From NCBI GenBank assembly GCA_903885755.1, contig CAISJZ010000248.1:1-59689 (forward strand): a stretch of 59,689 nucleotides of DNA. Direction: 5' to 3'. Shown here one piece after another: positions 29,302-39,785 of this stretch. Position numbers and translations under genes: made by a program. The stretch comes from an uncultured Hyphomicrobiales bacterium. Its GTDB lineage: Bacteria; Pseudomonadota; Alphaproteobacteria; Rhizobiales; Beijerinckiaceae. Each line of letters starts with the position of its first letter. Within the stretch, counting starts at the first letter, position 1. The notes beneath the pieces are model-generated. The model saw nothing but the letters and a program-made list of their open reading frames with translations. It was not told where the DNA came from and made no database searches.

Positions 29302-31553
29302 GGCGACGCCTCGATTGGCCGAAGCCCCGTTACATCATTCGCGGGCGTGTTTCGCAACCAGGCGCGAGAACCAGACCGACCTCGCGCCCGCAAGGCGTTG
29401 GCGCAAACGATAATGGACGAGCCCGACATCGCCAGCGCGGCGATCAAAGGCGTCACATGCCCCAGCATGGCCAGCGGCACGGCAAAGACGTTATAGCCAA
29501 TCGCCAGAGCGAGATTTTCGCGCATGAGCCGCCTGGCGGTGATCGCGAGATCGACAGCCACGGCGACGGGGTCGAGTTCCTCGCCGATAAACACCGCGTC
29601 AGCGTGCGCCTGCGTGAGGTCGGTCGCGCTGCTCGGCGACATCGAGACGTGGGCGGCGGCAAGCGCCGGCGCGTCGTTAAGCCCGTCTCCGACCATCAGA
29701 ACCTTGGCGCCGCGCGCCGCCATTTCCTCAAGCGCTACGATCTTGTCGCTCGGCTTGAGGCCGCCTCGCCAGTCCGCAACGCCAAGCGTCGTCGCCACAT
29801 CCGCCACCGCGGACGGTCGATCGCCGGACAGGATGACAATTTTGAAGTTTCGCGCCTTGAGCCGGTCGACCACGGCCCGCGCGTCGGATCGAAGATTCTG
29901 CCGCACGAGCAGTCGCCCGCGCCGATCGCCACATGCAAAAAAGATTTCGGACAATTGATCGTCCGCCGGCGCGGGCGAAGCGGTTTCGAAGCCGCAAAAC
30001 GCGGCCCCGCCCAGACGAACCGGAACACCTTCAATTTCCGTCTCTACGCCCTGGCCAGCGACCTCCTTTGCATTCGCAAAGGGTTCCGCCACGCGCGCCT
30101 CGCGCGCGACGGCTCCAGCCAGGGGATGGTGGCTCGACAACGCCAGACGCGCGGTCGTTTCAAGAAGATCATCCGGGATCTCGTGGGCATTGACGACCCG
30201 CGGTTCCGGCAACGTCAGGGTGCCCGTCTTGTCGAACACGACCGTGTTGATCTCCGCCAGCCGTTCGATCGAATCCGCGCTGTTCAGGAGCACCCCGGAG
30301 CGAAACAGCGAACCGGCGGCAATCACCTGAACCACGGGCGCGGCCAGACCCAGCGCACAAGGGCAAGTGATGATCAGCACCGTGATCGCGATGACGAGCG
30401 CGTCATGCGCGGAAGCGCCGACCAGCATCCAGACGAGGAAGGTAAGAGCGGCGGCCAGATGCACGACGGGCGCGTAGAGCCGCGCCACGCGGTCGGCCAG
30501 CAGCGTATAGCGCGATTTCAGCTCGCAGGCGCGCGATATCAATCTGTCAATTTCATCCACCAGCGTATCGCCGCTGGCGGCCGTGCACCGGATTGTCAGA
30601 GCGCCATCAAGGCCGAGCGTCCCGCCATAGATCATTTCGCCGACGCCGACCCTTCTCGGCATGGTCTCGCCCGTCACAAGGCTTTCATCGATCAGCGACG
30701 TTCCATCAATCACCACGCCATCAACGGGGATACGCTCCCCCGGTCGCACGAGAACGCGATCTTCCGGCCGCAAGGCGGCCGCGGCTATCGTGAGGATGAC
30801 GCCGTCCGGCTCGATTCTCCGCGCGTCGCGCGCCTTCAATGCGGCGAGATTTCCCGCCACGGCGCGCGTCTTGCGACGCATCGCCTGATCGAGATAGCGG
30901 CCACAGAGCAGAAAGAACAGCAGCATGGTCGCGCCATCGAAATAGGCATGTTCAGCGTGGCGCGCGGTTTCGAAAAACGACATGGCGAGCGTCAGAACGA
31001 CGCCAATCGAAATCGGAACATCCATGTTGGTGCGCCCGGCGCGCAGCGCCGCGATGGCGCTATTGAAAAATGGGCGACCGGCATAGACGCAAACAGGGAT
31101 GGCGATCAAAGCGGACAACCAGTGGAAGAAGTCTCGCGTCTCAGAAACGCCCTCGTCGCCCGCGCCGGCCCAGATCGATACCGAGAGCAGCATGATGTTC
31201 ATCGCGCCAAAGCCGGCGACGGACAGGCACCTCAGAAGAAATCGCGCCTGCGCGGTCTGCGCCTCTTCCGCGTCGCTGGCGACGAAGGGCTTCGCCTTGT
31301 ACCCCACGCGCCGAAGCGCTTCGATTAGCGCATCAGGCGTGGTTTTGACGCCGTCGAATGCGACGTGCGCGCGCTGGTTGGTGAAGTTCAACCGCGCGGC
31401 CACAACGCCATCGACGGACATTAGCGTATGCTCGATTTTTCCAAGACATGCGGCGCACGTAATGCCCTCGACCGCGAAGTCGACTTCGACGACATCGCCT
31501 TCGCTCTGTCTGGCGACGGTCGGGTCGCTCGATATTTCACACCCGCAAAGCAT
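29298..31553 (-). CDS. ccoI: Copper-translocating P1B-type ATPase CcoI/FixI
   Basis: MBD GITCAACLGKIEHTLM; ITCPCALGLAAPVV; DKTGTLTLPEP; GDGLNDAPALAAAHVSMS; position between ccoH and ccoS. Confidence 0.95.
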   Translation of the reverse strand: MLCGCEISSDPTVARQSEGDVVEVDFAVEGITCAACLGKIEHTLMSVDGVVAARLNFTNQRAHVAFDGVKTTPDALIEALRRVGYKAKPFVASDAEEAQTAQARFLLRCLSVAGFGAMNIMLLSVSIWAGAGDEGVSETRDFFHWLSALIAIPVCVYAGRPFFNSAIAALRAGRTNMDVPISIGVVLTLAMSFFETARHAEHAYFDGATMLLFFLLCGRYLDQAMRRKTRAVAGNLAALKARDARRIEPDGVILTIAAAALRPEDRVLVRPGERIPVDGVVIDGTSLIDESLVTGETMPRRVGVGEMIYGGTLGLDGALTIRCTAASGDTLVDEIDRLISRACELKSRYTLLADRVARLYAPVVHLAAALTFLVWMLVGASAHDALVIAITVLIITCPCALGLAAPVVQVIAAGSLFRSGVLLNSADSIERLAEINTVVFDKTGTLTLPEPRVVNAHEIPDDLLETTARLALSSHHPLAGAVAREARVAEPFANAKEVAGQGVETEIEGVPVRLGGAAFCGFETASPAPADDQLSEIFFACGDRRGRLLVRQNLRSDARAVVDRLKARNFKIVILSGDRPSAVADVATTLGVADWRGGLKPSDKIVALEEMAARGAKVLMVGDGLNDAPALAAAHVSMSPSSATDLTQAHADAVFIGEELDPVAVAVDLAITARRLMRENLALAIGYNVFAVPLAMLGHVTPLIAALAMSGSSIIVCANALRARGRSGSRAWLRNTPANDVTGLRPIEASP

Positions 31554-31560
31554 GCCAGGC

Positions 31561-32079
31561 CTATTTGAGCGTCATGCGGCTTTGCGACAGGAAGCGCTTG
31601 TCGGCGACCGGGTCGCGCGCGTCGATAACCAGTTCCCAGAGTCCGGGTCTGGCCGCCAGCGATCCACGATAAGTTCCGTTTCCGGTCGGGCTCAGCAAAG
31701 CCGCTGTGTCGTACCCATGGGCCACGGGTGATTGAAGCATTACCTGGACCGAAAGGCCGGGCAATGCATTTCCTCCCGCGTCGACCGCGGCAACCATCAC
31801 CTCGGCGCGACCATCGACGACCGCACCGATATCCGCGGATACTTTCCATCCCAGCGTATCCTGCGCGCGGGCGGCGGCGATGTCCCTGTTATAGGCCAAC
31901 CCCGATTCGTACGGATGCTCGATGACTTCGCCGCTGAACGTCGAAAGCGCCATGCGGGCCATATAAAAGTTCACCGCGCCAACCGTGCCGAAGAACGCGA
32001 GCAGGATGAGCAGCACGCCACGACCCGTCAGCGGCCGTTCGGATGTCTTGCGATCAATCGTTCTGGCGGTCATGAACAC
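31561..32079 (-). CDS. ccoH: FixH/CcoH family protein
   Basis: RPLTGRGVLLILLAFFGTVGAVNFYMARMALSTFSGEVIEHPYESGLAYNRDIAAARAQ. Confidence 0.93.
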   Translation of the reverse strand: MFMTARTIDRKTSERPLTGRGVLLILLAFFGTVGAVNFYMARMALSTFSGEVIEHPYESGLAYNRDIAAARAQDTLGWKVSADIGAVVDGRAEVMVAAVDAGGNALPGLSVQVMLQSPVAHGYDTAALLSPTGNGTYRGSLAARPGLWELVIDARDPVADKRFLSQSRMTLK

Positions 32080-32095
32080 GCTCCGGCTGTCGCGG

Positions 32096-33535
32096 TTAGG
32101 GCGAATCGAAGAAATCGCGGGTTGTCGACGTCTTGCCCGACGTTGGATCCATGATCACAAAGGTAATCGGCGTTGATTTGACGCCCAATGGAGCGGGCGT
32201 GGTAACCAGTGCGCGAATCTCGCGAGTCTGGTCGGGCCCGACGACGAGAAGTTCGCTGTTTCCATCGCCCGGCGTGCCAACGATCTCGAGTTGCGCGCTC
32301 GGCACGCCCTCAACACTCAGTCGAATCTCGCGGTCAGACGCCAGCTTGTTCGTCAGCCGGATCGTGTATGCGTCTCGAATGGCGCCCGTCGACAGGGCGG
32401 TGAAGAGCGGATTTCGGTCGTGAATGGCGGCGACGTTCATGTCCGTGCGCGTGATCAACGCATACAGCATCGTCGAGGCGACGATCGTGATCAGACCGAT
32501 GTAAAGAATGGTTCGCGCGCGGATCAGATTATATATGGGCGGCAGTCCTTCGCGCCGCCGCTTGATATTCACGTCCGTATCGAATGCGATCAGCCGGACC
32601 GGTCGCGAGACTTTCGTCATCACGGAATCGCAGGCATCGATGCACAGGCCGCACTGTATGCAGCCGAGGCTGGCGCCGTCCCGTATATCGACGCCGGTCG
32701 GGCAAACCGCGACGCACTGGTTGCAATCAACGCAGTCGCCCGCCGAACCGCCATGCTCGCGCGCGACCGTCGCTTTTTTAAGCGACATGCGCGGTTCACC
32801 GCGATCAAGCCGATAGGTGACGTTCAGCGCGTTTTCGTCCGTCAGGGCCGCCTGAATGCGCGGCCACGGACACATGAACAGACAAACCTGCTCGCGCATG
32901 TGCCCGGCGAGGGCATAGGTGGTGAACGTCAGGATCGCGATCCAGATATACGCGATCGGTTCGGCGCTGAACGTCGCGAGTTGGAGCGTGAGGGTCGGCG
33001 CATCAGCGAAATAGAGTACCCAGGCGCCGCCGGTCCACCAAGCGATCAGCAGCCAGATGGAATGCTTGAGCACTTTTTCGGTAACACGCTCCACGGTCCA
33101 GGGACCTTGATCCTTGGCCATGCGTTCGCGCCTATCGCCCTCGACGAGTCGTTCCACCATCTGGAAGAGATCGGTCCAGACGGTCTGGGGGCAGAGATAG
33201 CCACACCAGATGCGACCGGCGAGCGCGTTCAACAGGAACAGCGTGAACGCCGCGATAATCAGCAGGCCGGTGAAATAATAGACTTCCTGCGGCCACAACT
33301 CGATGAAGAAAAAATAGAAGCGGCGATTTGCGAGATCGACCAGAACGGCCTGCGAGGGTTCGTTGGGACCGCGATCCCAACGAACGAATGGCAGGAAATA
33401 ATAGACGCCGAGCGTTACAAGCAAAACGATCCATTTGACGCGGCGGTAGAAGCCACGAACGCTCTGCGGATAAATCCGCTTCGCGGCCGCGTATAACGGC
33501 TCTTCATCTACCGGGGCTTCCACGCGGCTACTCAT
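32096..33535 (-). CDS. ccoG: cbb3 oxidase accessory protein CcoG/FixG (ferredoxin-type)
   Basis: AGRIWCGYLCPQTVWTDLF; CVDCNQCVAVCPTGVDIRDGASLGCIQCGLCIDACDSVM. Confidence 0.96.
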   Translation of the reverse strand: MSSRVEAPVDEEPLYAAAKRIYPQSVRGFYRRVKWIVLLVTLGVYYFLPFVRWDRGPNEPSQAVLVDLANRRFYFFFIELWPQEVYYFTGLLIIAAFTLFLLNALAGRIWCGYLCPQTVWTDLFQMVERLVEGDRRERMAKDQGPWTVERVTEKVLKHSIWLLIAWWTGGAWVLYFADAPTLTLQLATFSAEPIAYIWIAILTFTTYALAGHMREQVCLFMCPWPRIQAALTDENALNVTYRLDRGEPRMSLKKATVAREHGGSAGDCVDCNQCVAVCPTGVDIRDGASLGCIQCGLCIDACDSVMTKVSRPVRLIAFDTDVNIKRRREGLPPIYNLIRARTILYIGLITIVASTMLYALITRTDMNVAAIHDRNPLFTALSTGAIRDAYTIRLTNKLASDREIRLSVEGVPSAQLEIVGTPGDGNSELLVVGPDQTREIRALVTTPAPLGVKSTPITFVIMDPTSGKTSTTRDFFDSP

Positions 33536-33564
33536 TCCAAATGCTCCGCGCGGCGATGGCGCGT

Positions 33565-34446
33565 TCACTGACCGCCGCCCAGTGTGTGGACGAAGACAGT
33601 CAGCGCCTTGATCGTCGGCGCGTCAAGTTTCTGGCCCCATGCCGGCATGATTCCACCGCCGCCATTTTCGATCCGGTTGATTATATCCTTTGTATCGGAA
33701 CCGTAGAGCCACACCTTGGTCGTCAGATTGGGCGCGCCAAGGTCCTTGTTGCCCTTGCCGTCGGCACCGTGACAGACCGCGCAATTGGCGGCGAACAGGA
33801 CGCCGCCCTTGGATGGATCGGCGCCAGCCGCTGGCGTCAGACCAGCAAGCGTGCGAACGAACGCCGCCGTCTGGACAATCTCTTCCGGTTTCATGATGCC
33901 GTCGCGACCAAAGGCTGGCATCTGGCTGACACGGGTATCGGCGTCGGCGTCCCAGCGGGCGCCATGTGTGATCGTCTTCTGGATTTCGGCGAGCGTGCCG
34001 CCCCAAAGCCAACGATCGGCATTGAGATTTGGATAGCCCTTGGAGCCCTGTCCACCGGCGCCGTGACACGGCGCGCAATTGATGGCGAAAGTCGCCGAGC
34101 CCGCCGCGCGCGAGAACGACAGAAGGTCTGGCGTCTTCTCGATATCAGCCAGCGAAGCCTTGGCGATCTTGTCCATCATGCCGGACCGCTGGGCCTTCAG
34201 GCCGTCGAGATCGGCAACCACCGCGGAACGCGAATGCCAGCCCAGCGCGCCTTCCGTCGATCCCGTCAGCAATGGCCACGCAGGGTAGGCGACGCCATAT
34301 CCAATGGCGAACACGATCGTCGCATAGAAAGTCCACAACCACCACCGTGGCAATGGCGTGTTGAGTTCCTTGATCCCGTCCCACTCATGGCCCGTGGTGG
34401 CCGTGCCCGTGTGGGCGTCAACTTCCGGATGCGATGTGTCGGTCAT
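33565..34446 (-). CDS. ccoP: cbb3-type cytochrome c oxidase subunit III (di-heme)
   Basis: Two CxxCH motifs (INCAPCHGAGGQGSKGYPNLN, ANCAVCHGADGKGNKDLGAPNL); HEWDGIKELNTPLPRWW. Confidence 0.97.
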   Translation of the reverse strand: MTDTSHPEVDAHTGTATTGHEWDGIKELNTPLPRWWLWTFYATIVFAIGYGVAYPAWPLLTGSTEGALGWHSRSAVVADLDGLKAQRSGMMDKIAKASLADIEKTPDLLSFSRAAGSATFAINCAPCHGAGGQGSKGYPNLNADRWLWGGTLAEIQKTITHGARWDADADTRVSQMPAFGRDGIMKPEEIVQTAAFVRTLAGLTPAAGADPSKGGVLFAANCAVCHGADGKGNKDLGAPNLTTKVWLYGSDTKDIINRIENGGGGIMPAWGQKLDAPTIKALTVFVHTLGGGQ

Positions 34447-34449
34447 GAC

Positions 34450-34602
34450 TCAATCCTCACGCAATGGGATCGCGGCGGCCTCTTCGAAGGTCGATTTCTT
34501 CGAGGGGGCGAGGGCATAAAGGAGCGCCACGACGAAAATGGCGCCGAAGTAGACCGTGCCCCACGCGGCGACAAAGTGTTGAACTTCCTCATAGGTGAAC
34601 AT
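34450..34602 (-). CDS. ccoQ: cbb3-type cytochrome c oxidase subunit CcoQ
   Basis: Own translation: MFTYEEVQHFVAAWGTVYFGAIFVVALLYALAPSKKSTFEEAAAIPLRED (50 aa; absent from ORF track); between ccoP and ccoO. Confidence 0.93.
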   Translation of the reverse strand: MFTYEEVQHFVAAWGTVYFGAIFVVALLYALAPSKKSTFEEAAAIPLRED

Positions 34603-34610
34603 GGCGGACC

Positions 34611-35375
34611 TCAGCGAATGTTGGCCTTGTCGTCGTAAATCTTGAAGTCGACGTGCGTGCCAAGTTGTTGCAGATAGGCGATCAATGCGGCGGCTTCCGT
34701 CAGCTTGCCTTTGTCGGCGCCGAGATCGCGAACAATCACGCCTGGGTATCGCTTCTGAAAGGCGCTGACGTCCGCGTCGTCCGCCGTACCTTGAACCTGG
34801 GCGTCCTTGCCCGCCTGGGCGATCATCTCGTCCGTATAGGGCACGCCAACAAATCGTAGCGTACGCATGCTTTCGCCGATGTGATCGACATTGAGCGGCG
34901 TGTTCGCGAGGAAGGGATAGCCTGGCATGATCGAGGCCGGCACGAGTGAACGGGGGTCATTCAGATGCTGGTGATGCCAGTCCTCTGAATACTTTCCGCC
35001 AACGCGCGCGAGATCAGGCCCATTCCGTTTCGATCCCCACTGGAACGGATGGTCGTACATGCTTTCCGCCGCTAGCGAATAATGTCCGTAGCGTTCGACT
35101 TCATCGCGCAGGGGGCGGATCATCTGCGAGTGGCAGAGATAGCAGCCCTCGCGGATGTAGATATTGAACCCGGCCAGCTCCAGCGGAGCGTAAGGCCTTA
35201 TCCCATCGACTTTTTCGATCGTGCTCTTCAGATAGAAAAGCGGCACGATCTCGACGATGCCGCCAAAGGCGATCATCACGATGATGCCCAACACCAGAAA
35301 GATCGAATTGGTTTCGAACAGCTGGTGTTTCTGCCAGAGCGTACGCTTCGGGGCCGGTTGAGTTGCGAGTGACAT
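34611..35375 (-). CDS. ccoO: cbb3-type cytochrome c oxidase subunit II
   Basis: YIREGCYLCHSQMIRPLRDEVERYGHYSLAAESMYDHPFQWGSKRNGPDLARVGGKYS. Confidence 0.97.
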   Translation of the reverse strand: MSLATQPAPKRTLWQKHQLFETNSIFLVLGIIVMIAFGGIVEIVPLFYLKSTIEKVDGIRPYAPLELAGFNIYIREGCYLCHSQMIRPLRDEVERYGHYSLAAESMYDHPFQWGSKRNGPDLARVGGKYSEDWHHQHLNDPRSLVPASIMPGYPFLANTPLNVDHIGESMRTLRFVGVPYTDEMIAQAGKDAQVQGTADDADVSAFQKRYPGVIVRDLGADKGKLTEAAALIAYLQQLGTHVDFKIYDDKANIR

Positions 35376-35384
35376 GTCCGCCTC

Positions 35385-37049
35385 CTATTCAGCCGGCACG
35401 AGGGTGGGCGAGCGATCACGATCGACTTCGGTTTCCGTACCCGGCGACGCGATCGTCATGTAGATATTGTAGGCCATGATGAACGCCCCGGAGAGGAAGA
35501 GAATTCCTCCAAGCGCGCGAATGACATACATCGGATGCATGGCCTCGGTGGTTTCGACGAAGGAATATTCGAGGAAGCCAAGGCTCGTGTAAGCGCGCCA
35601 CATCAGACCCTGCATGATGCCCGCCACCCACATCGAGGTGATGTAGAGGACGATGCCGATCGTCGCGACCCAGAAGTGCCAGCTCACCAGCTTGAGGGAA
35701 TAGACCTCGCGCTTGTTCCAGAGCCAGGGAACCAGGCAATACACCGCGCCGAAAGAGACGAAGGCAACCCAGCCGAGCGCTCCGGAGTGCACGTGGCCGA
35801 TACCCCAATCAGTATAGTGGCTGAGCGCGTTGACCGACTTGATCGACATCAGCGGCCCCTCGAAGGTCGACATTCCGTAGAACGCCACCGAGACGACCAT
35901 CAGGCGAAGTACCGGATCGGTGCGCAGCTTGTCCCATGCGCCCGAGAGGGTCATCAGGCCGTTGATCATGCCACCCCAGGAAGGCATCCACAACATCACC
36001 GAGAACACCATGCCGAGAGTCTGCGCCCAGTCCGGCAGAGCGGTGTAGTGGAGATGATGCGGTCCCGCCCAGATGTAGAGGAAAATCAGGGCCCAGAAGT
36101 GGATGATAGACAGGCGATAAGAGTAGATCGGCCGCTCCGCCCGCTTGGGCACGAAATAGTACATGATCGCGAGGAAGCCGGCGGTCAGGAAGAATCCGAC
36201 GGCGTTATGGCCATACCACCACTGGATCATCGCATCCTGAACGCCCGACCAGACAGGATAAGACTTGTAGGAGAAGAGTGAAACCGGAACCTCGGTGTTG
36301 TTGCCGAGCACGAGGACCGCGATGGTTACGATGAAGGCAAGATAGAACCAGTTGGCGACATAGATGTGCGGTTCAGTGCGGCGCATGATCGTACCGAGGA
36401 AGACGCCGAAATAGGTTAGCCACACAACCACCAACCAAGTGATCGCATACCACTCGGGCTCGGCGTATTCATGGCTCCGCGTGATGCCCAGGAGGTATCC
36501 CGTGCCGGCGATCAGAATGAAGAAGTTATAGCCGAGAACCACGAACCACGGCGCGAGATCGCCGACGAGACGGGCGCGGCACGTGCGCTGGACGACATAA
36601 AGCGATGTCGCGAGCAGGACATTGCCGCCAAAAGCGAAAATGACCGCCGACGTGTGCAGTGGTCGCAACCGCCCGAAATTCGTCCAGGGCAGGTCGAAAT
36701 TCAGCGCCGGGAAGGCGAGCTGAAGAGCGATAATCACGCCGACGGTGAAACCGGCGATCCCCCAGAACACCGAAGCGATCGTGGCGAATTTCACCGGACC
36801 AAAATTATAGTTTGGCCGCCCGTCGATCATCAACGGCGCGGGCGTCCCGTCTCGATGAAGATATCGGTTCGCGATCGCGAAGATCGCGACCAGACTGCCG
36901 ACGGCAAACAACGACATATGGAAGGCGTAGGCCCCCTCGTATGCGTTGGCGGCAATGAAGATGGAGAGGAAAAAGAGCCCCGCGAATACGACCGATAGGC
37001 CGAACTCTCCCGAGGACATGGTCTTTTTCAATGGGAGCGCTTGCGACAT
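35385..37049 (-). CDS. ccoN: cbb3-type cytochrome c oxidase subunit I
   Basis: [22 protein letters not shown]...; [85 protein letters not shown]. Confidence 0.97.
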   Translation of the reverse strand: MSQALPLKKTMSSGEFGLSVVFAGLFFLSIFIAANAYEGAYAFHMSLFAVGSLVAIFAIANRYLHRDGTPAPLMIDGRPNYNFGPVKFATIASVFWGIAGFTVGVIIALQLAFPALNFDLPWTNFGRLRPLHTSAVIFAFGGNVLLATSLYVVQRTCRARLVGDLAPWFVVLGYNFFILIAGTGYLLGITRSHEYAEPEWYAITWLVVVWLTYFGVFLGTIMRRTEPHIYVANWFYLAFIVTIAVLVLGNNTEVPVSLFSYKSYPVWSGVQDAMIQWWYGHNAVGFFLTAGFLAIMYYFVPKRAERPIYSYRLSIIHFWALIFLYIWAGPHHLHYTALPDWAQTLGMVFSVMLWMPSWGGMINGLMTLSGAWDKLRTDPVLRLMVVSVAFYGMSTFEGPLMSIKSVNALSHYTDWGIGHVHSGALGWVAFVSFGAVYCLVPWLWNKREVYSLKLVSWHFWVATIGIVLYITSMWVAGIMQGLMWRAYTSLGFLEYSFVETTEAMHPMYVIRALGGILFLSGAFIMAYNIYMTIASPGTETEVDRDRSPTLVPAE

Positions 37050-37132
37050 TTCGAACCCCGCTAAAACCGTCGGCCCGATTCCGGGCCCAAACGTTCGCGT
37101 TTGCAACCTAGGCCGGTGCGCCTCGAAGTCGA

Positions 37133-37146
37133 TTGATTCAAATCAA
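37133..37146 (-). promoter_or_regulatory. FNR/FixK-type anaerobox upstream of ccoN
   Basis: TTGATTCAAATCAA: exact TTGAT-N4-ATCAA palindrome, about 84 bp upstream of the ccoN ATG. Confidence 0.85.
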
Positions 37147-37233
37147 TTGGCGGCTTGTCGATCGAGCGAATTTCCCCATGAAATCCGGATATTGAACTTC
37201 TTGATGAGATTCCGGCGGAGGCGGGAAGGACGA

Positions 37234-37250
37234 AACGACGTTTCGTCGTT
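37234..37250. terminator. Short hairpin in the APH/AAA gene - ccoN intergenic region (possible weak terminator)
   Basis: AACGACG-TTT-CGTCGTT, 7-bp perfect stem; no strong T-run. Confidence 0.35.
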
Positions 37251-37280
37251 CTGGTTGTCTCCGGAATAAATCCCGCGCCG

Positions 37281-38843
37281 TCAGATCCCACCCAGAATTT
37301 CATCGGCAATCGCGGGTGCCTCCCGCGACGCGTCGATTCGCCGCCAGTCGATCGTTCCAACGTCATAGGATTGTTGTGAGCGAGCAATCGTCGCATCCGC
37401 ATCAGAGGCATCGCTGATTCGCATCGATACCCGGGTCTCGCGCATGGCGGCCGGGGCTTCGAGCCAGATACCTTTGAAATCGATGCCTTTTTTTAACGCG
37501 ACCCTGGCGATTGCCGCCCGTTCGTCCGGTCTCGCATGAACCGCGTCCACAATGACGCTCCGCCCCGCCGTAAGCGCGGCCGACGCGCGCGCGCGCAGCC
37601 GCGCATAGACCTCATTGGTCGCTTCGCGCGTGTAGGCACGCTCGGGGAGGCGCGCCAATTCCGGCACGCCGAACATCAGCTTTCGCTCGACATCGCTGCG
37701 CAGCCAGATAGCGCCTGGCGCGCATCCCATGAATGGCGCAATCTCCCCGCTCAGCCTGCTCTTGCCCGTTCCCGACAGTCCGCCGATCGCCAGAAGACGA
37801 GGGTTGCCTTGCGCCAGAAGATTAACGGCGCGCTCGAAGTATTTTCGCGCCTCGTCGCGCGCGCCCTGGCGCATGTCGCCACTCTGACGATCGGCCCCGG
37901 CATAAACGACTTTCGCGCGTATGGCCGCGCGCGCACTCAAAAACAATGGCAGGATGGATAGAGAACCATAGGTCGAATCGTCGTTCGCAACCCAAAGATA
38001 GCGATTGAGCAACAGGTTCGACGCCCACCGAAGATCGCGCGTCTCGAGGTCCATGATCGTGAAGGCAAGATCGTACAGGACATCGCAGGTTGCAATGGCT
38101 TGATCAAATTCAATCGCGTCAAACAGAACCGGTTGTCCGTCGATCAGTGCGATGTTGCCGAGATGCAGATCGCCGTGGCAGCGGCGCACGTACCCGCTGG
38201 CGCTTCGAGCGCGCAGGATTGGCGCGACGTTTGAGAGCGCCGCGCGCGATTGATCGGTTAGTCTAGCACGTCGTGCGACATCGAACAGGTCAGGAGCCTC
38301 GGCGAACGCGCCGTCGTTTTGATCGATATACGAGGCCATGGCCGCGATGAAATCAAATGACGCCCGACGCGGTGCGCGCTCATGCGCATCAAGGATTGCC
38401 TTCGCGAGATCCGAGATCAACGCCGGCGTCACGGCGGCTCGAGCGGCGAGGCGATCAAGCGTCATGGTTTCGTCGAATCGCCGCATATGCACGACCCATT
38501 CGACAACTTCGCCGGAGCCGCCCAGTGCAAATGTCCCGCCATCGCGGACAATCGGCAGAACACCGAGATAGACCGTCGGCGCATTCGCCCGGTTGACCTC
38601 GATTTCCGCCTCGCAAGCCCCCTTGCGCCTGTCGAGGGTGGAGAAATCCATGAACGGGAAGCGGACCGCTCGCTTGATCTTGTAAACGTCGTCGCCCGCC
38701 AGGAAAACAATCGCGCCATGGGTGTCGATCCGCTTGACCGGCGGCGCGCCGTTCCTGGCAAGCGCGGCGGCCAGAAAGTCCAGGACAGCCGACTGGGCCG
38801 GAGCCTCGGTCCTGGAGTCGTCGCGATGACCGGCGTTCCGCAT
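37281..38843 (-). CDS. Bifunctional aminoglycoside phosphotransferase-like / AAA-type kinase (COG2187/COG0645)
   Basis: YKIKRAVRFPFMDFSTLDRRKGACEAEIEVNR...CHGDLHLGNIALID...FDAIEFD; C-terminal P-loop GGLSGTGKSRLS. Confidence 0.87.
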   Translation of the reverse strand: MRNAGHRDDSRTEAPAQSAVLDFLAAALARNGAPPVKRIDTHGAIVFLAGDDVYKIKRAVRFPFMDFSTLDRRKGACEAEIEVNRANAPTVYLGVLPIVRDGGTFALGGSGEVVEWVVHMRRFDETMTLDRLAARAAVTPALISDLAKAILDAHERAPRRASFDFIAAMASYIDQNDGAFAEAPDLFDVARRARLTDQSRAALSNVAPILRARSASGYVRRCHGDLHLGNIALIDGQPVLFDAIEFDQAIATCDVLYDLAFTIMDLETRDLRWASNLLLNRYLWVANDDSTYGSLSILPLFLSARAAIRAKVVYAGADRQSGDMRQGARDEARKYFERAVNLLAQGNPRLLAIGGLSGTGKSRLSGEIAPFMGCAPGAIWLRSDVERKLMFGVPELARLPERAYTREATNEVYARLRARASAALTAGRSVIVDAVHARPDERAAIARVALKKGIDFKGIWLEAPAAMRETRVSMRISDASDADATIARSQQSYDVGTIDWRRIDASREAPAIADEILGGI

Positions 38844-38909
38844 TCGAGCGTTCCAGACCGCCTTGTCGCGGCGATTGACACCGGCCGCGCCCGCGTTTAG
38901 CCCGACGAT

Positions 38910-39782
38910 ATGACAATCATTTCAGGTTTGCGCGACCTCGCGCCTCGTTATGACGCGATTCTATGCGACGTTTGGGGCGTCGTCCACAATGGTCGCGAGC
39001 ATTTCGCCGCCGCGTGCGAGGCGCTGTCGCGTTTTCGCGCCAATGGCGGGGTTGTCGTGCTCGTCACCAACGCGCCGCGTCCCAATCCACCCGTTCGCGC
39101 GCAACTCGACGGGCTTGGCGTGCCGCGATCGACATTCGACGACATTGTCACATCGGGCGACGTGACGCTTGCCCGGATCGCCGATCATGGCGATGCCCCC
39201 CTGCATCATATCGGACCGGCGCGCGATCTATCCCTGTTCAAGATTCTGCACGACCGCACCGGTCTGAAACCCGCGCTGGTCTCGCTGGACGAGGCCCGAT
39301 ACGTCGTCTGTACCGGCATGTTCAACGATCAGACCGACGCGCCGGAGGATTATGACGCGTCCCTCGCGAAAATGCGGGCGCGCGGCCTCGACTTGATTTC
39401 GGCCAACCCCGACATCGTCGTGCATGTCGGAGACAGGCTGATCTATTGCTCGGGCGCCATCGCGGAGCGATATGAAAAGGTGGGCGGCAGGGTTATCCAG
39501 GCCGGCAAGCCTTTCGCGCCCATCTATGAAGAGGCGCTCAAGCTGGTCGCCGCGCGCGCCGGCAGAACCATTGATCCCCGCCGTATTCTGGCGGTCGGCG
39601 ACGGGCTTGGCACTGACGTCAAGGGCGCCTGCGACTTCGGGCTCGATTGCCTGTTTGTGACCTCGGGCATTCACTGCGACGACCTGCACGCCAATGACGC
39701 GCTCGACCCACGCGCCCTGGCCCGCCTCGTTACCGAGGCGGGCGTCAGCCCGGTGGCGGCGATTTCTGAACTGGTGTGGTAG
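38910..39782 (+). CDS. TIGR01459-type HAD-IIA hydrolase (NagD-like)
   Basis: YDAILCDVWGVVHNGREHF...VLVTNAPRPNPPV...YCSGAIAERYEKVGGRVIQAGKPFAPIYEEAL...RILAVGDGLGTDVKGA. Confidence 0.9.
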   Translation: MTIISGLRDLAPRYDAILCDVWGVVHNGREHFAAACEALSRFRANGGVVVLVTNAPRPNPPVRAQLDGLGVPRSTFDDIVTSGDVTLARIADHGDAPLHHIGPARDLSLFKILHDRTGLKPALVSLDEARYVVCTGMFNDQTDAPEDYDASLAKMRARGLDLISANPDIVVHVGDRLIYCSGAIAERYEKVGGRVIQAGKPFAPIYEEALKLVAARAGRTIDPRRILAVGDGLGTDVKGACDFGLDCLFVTSGIHCDDLHANDALDPRALARLVTEAGVSPVAAISELVW

Positions 39783-39785
39783 GGC

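Noticed and set aside
29076-31328. 750-aa plus-strand ORF antisense to ccoI/ccoS
   Set aside because: Antisense to well-supported ccoI and ccoS; no recognisable domain; GC-bias shadow ORF.
32291-33496. 401-aa plus-strand ORF antisense to ccoG
   Set aside because: Antisense to ccoG with intact ferredoxin motifs.
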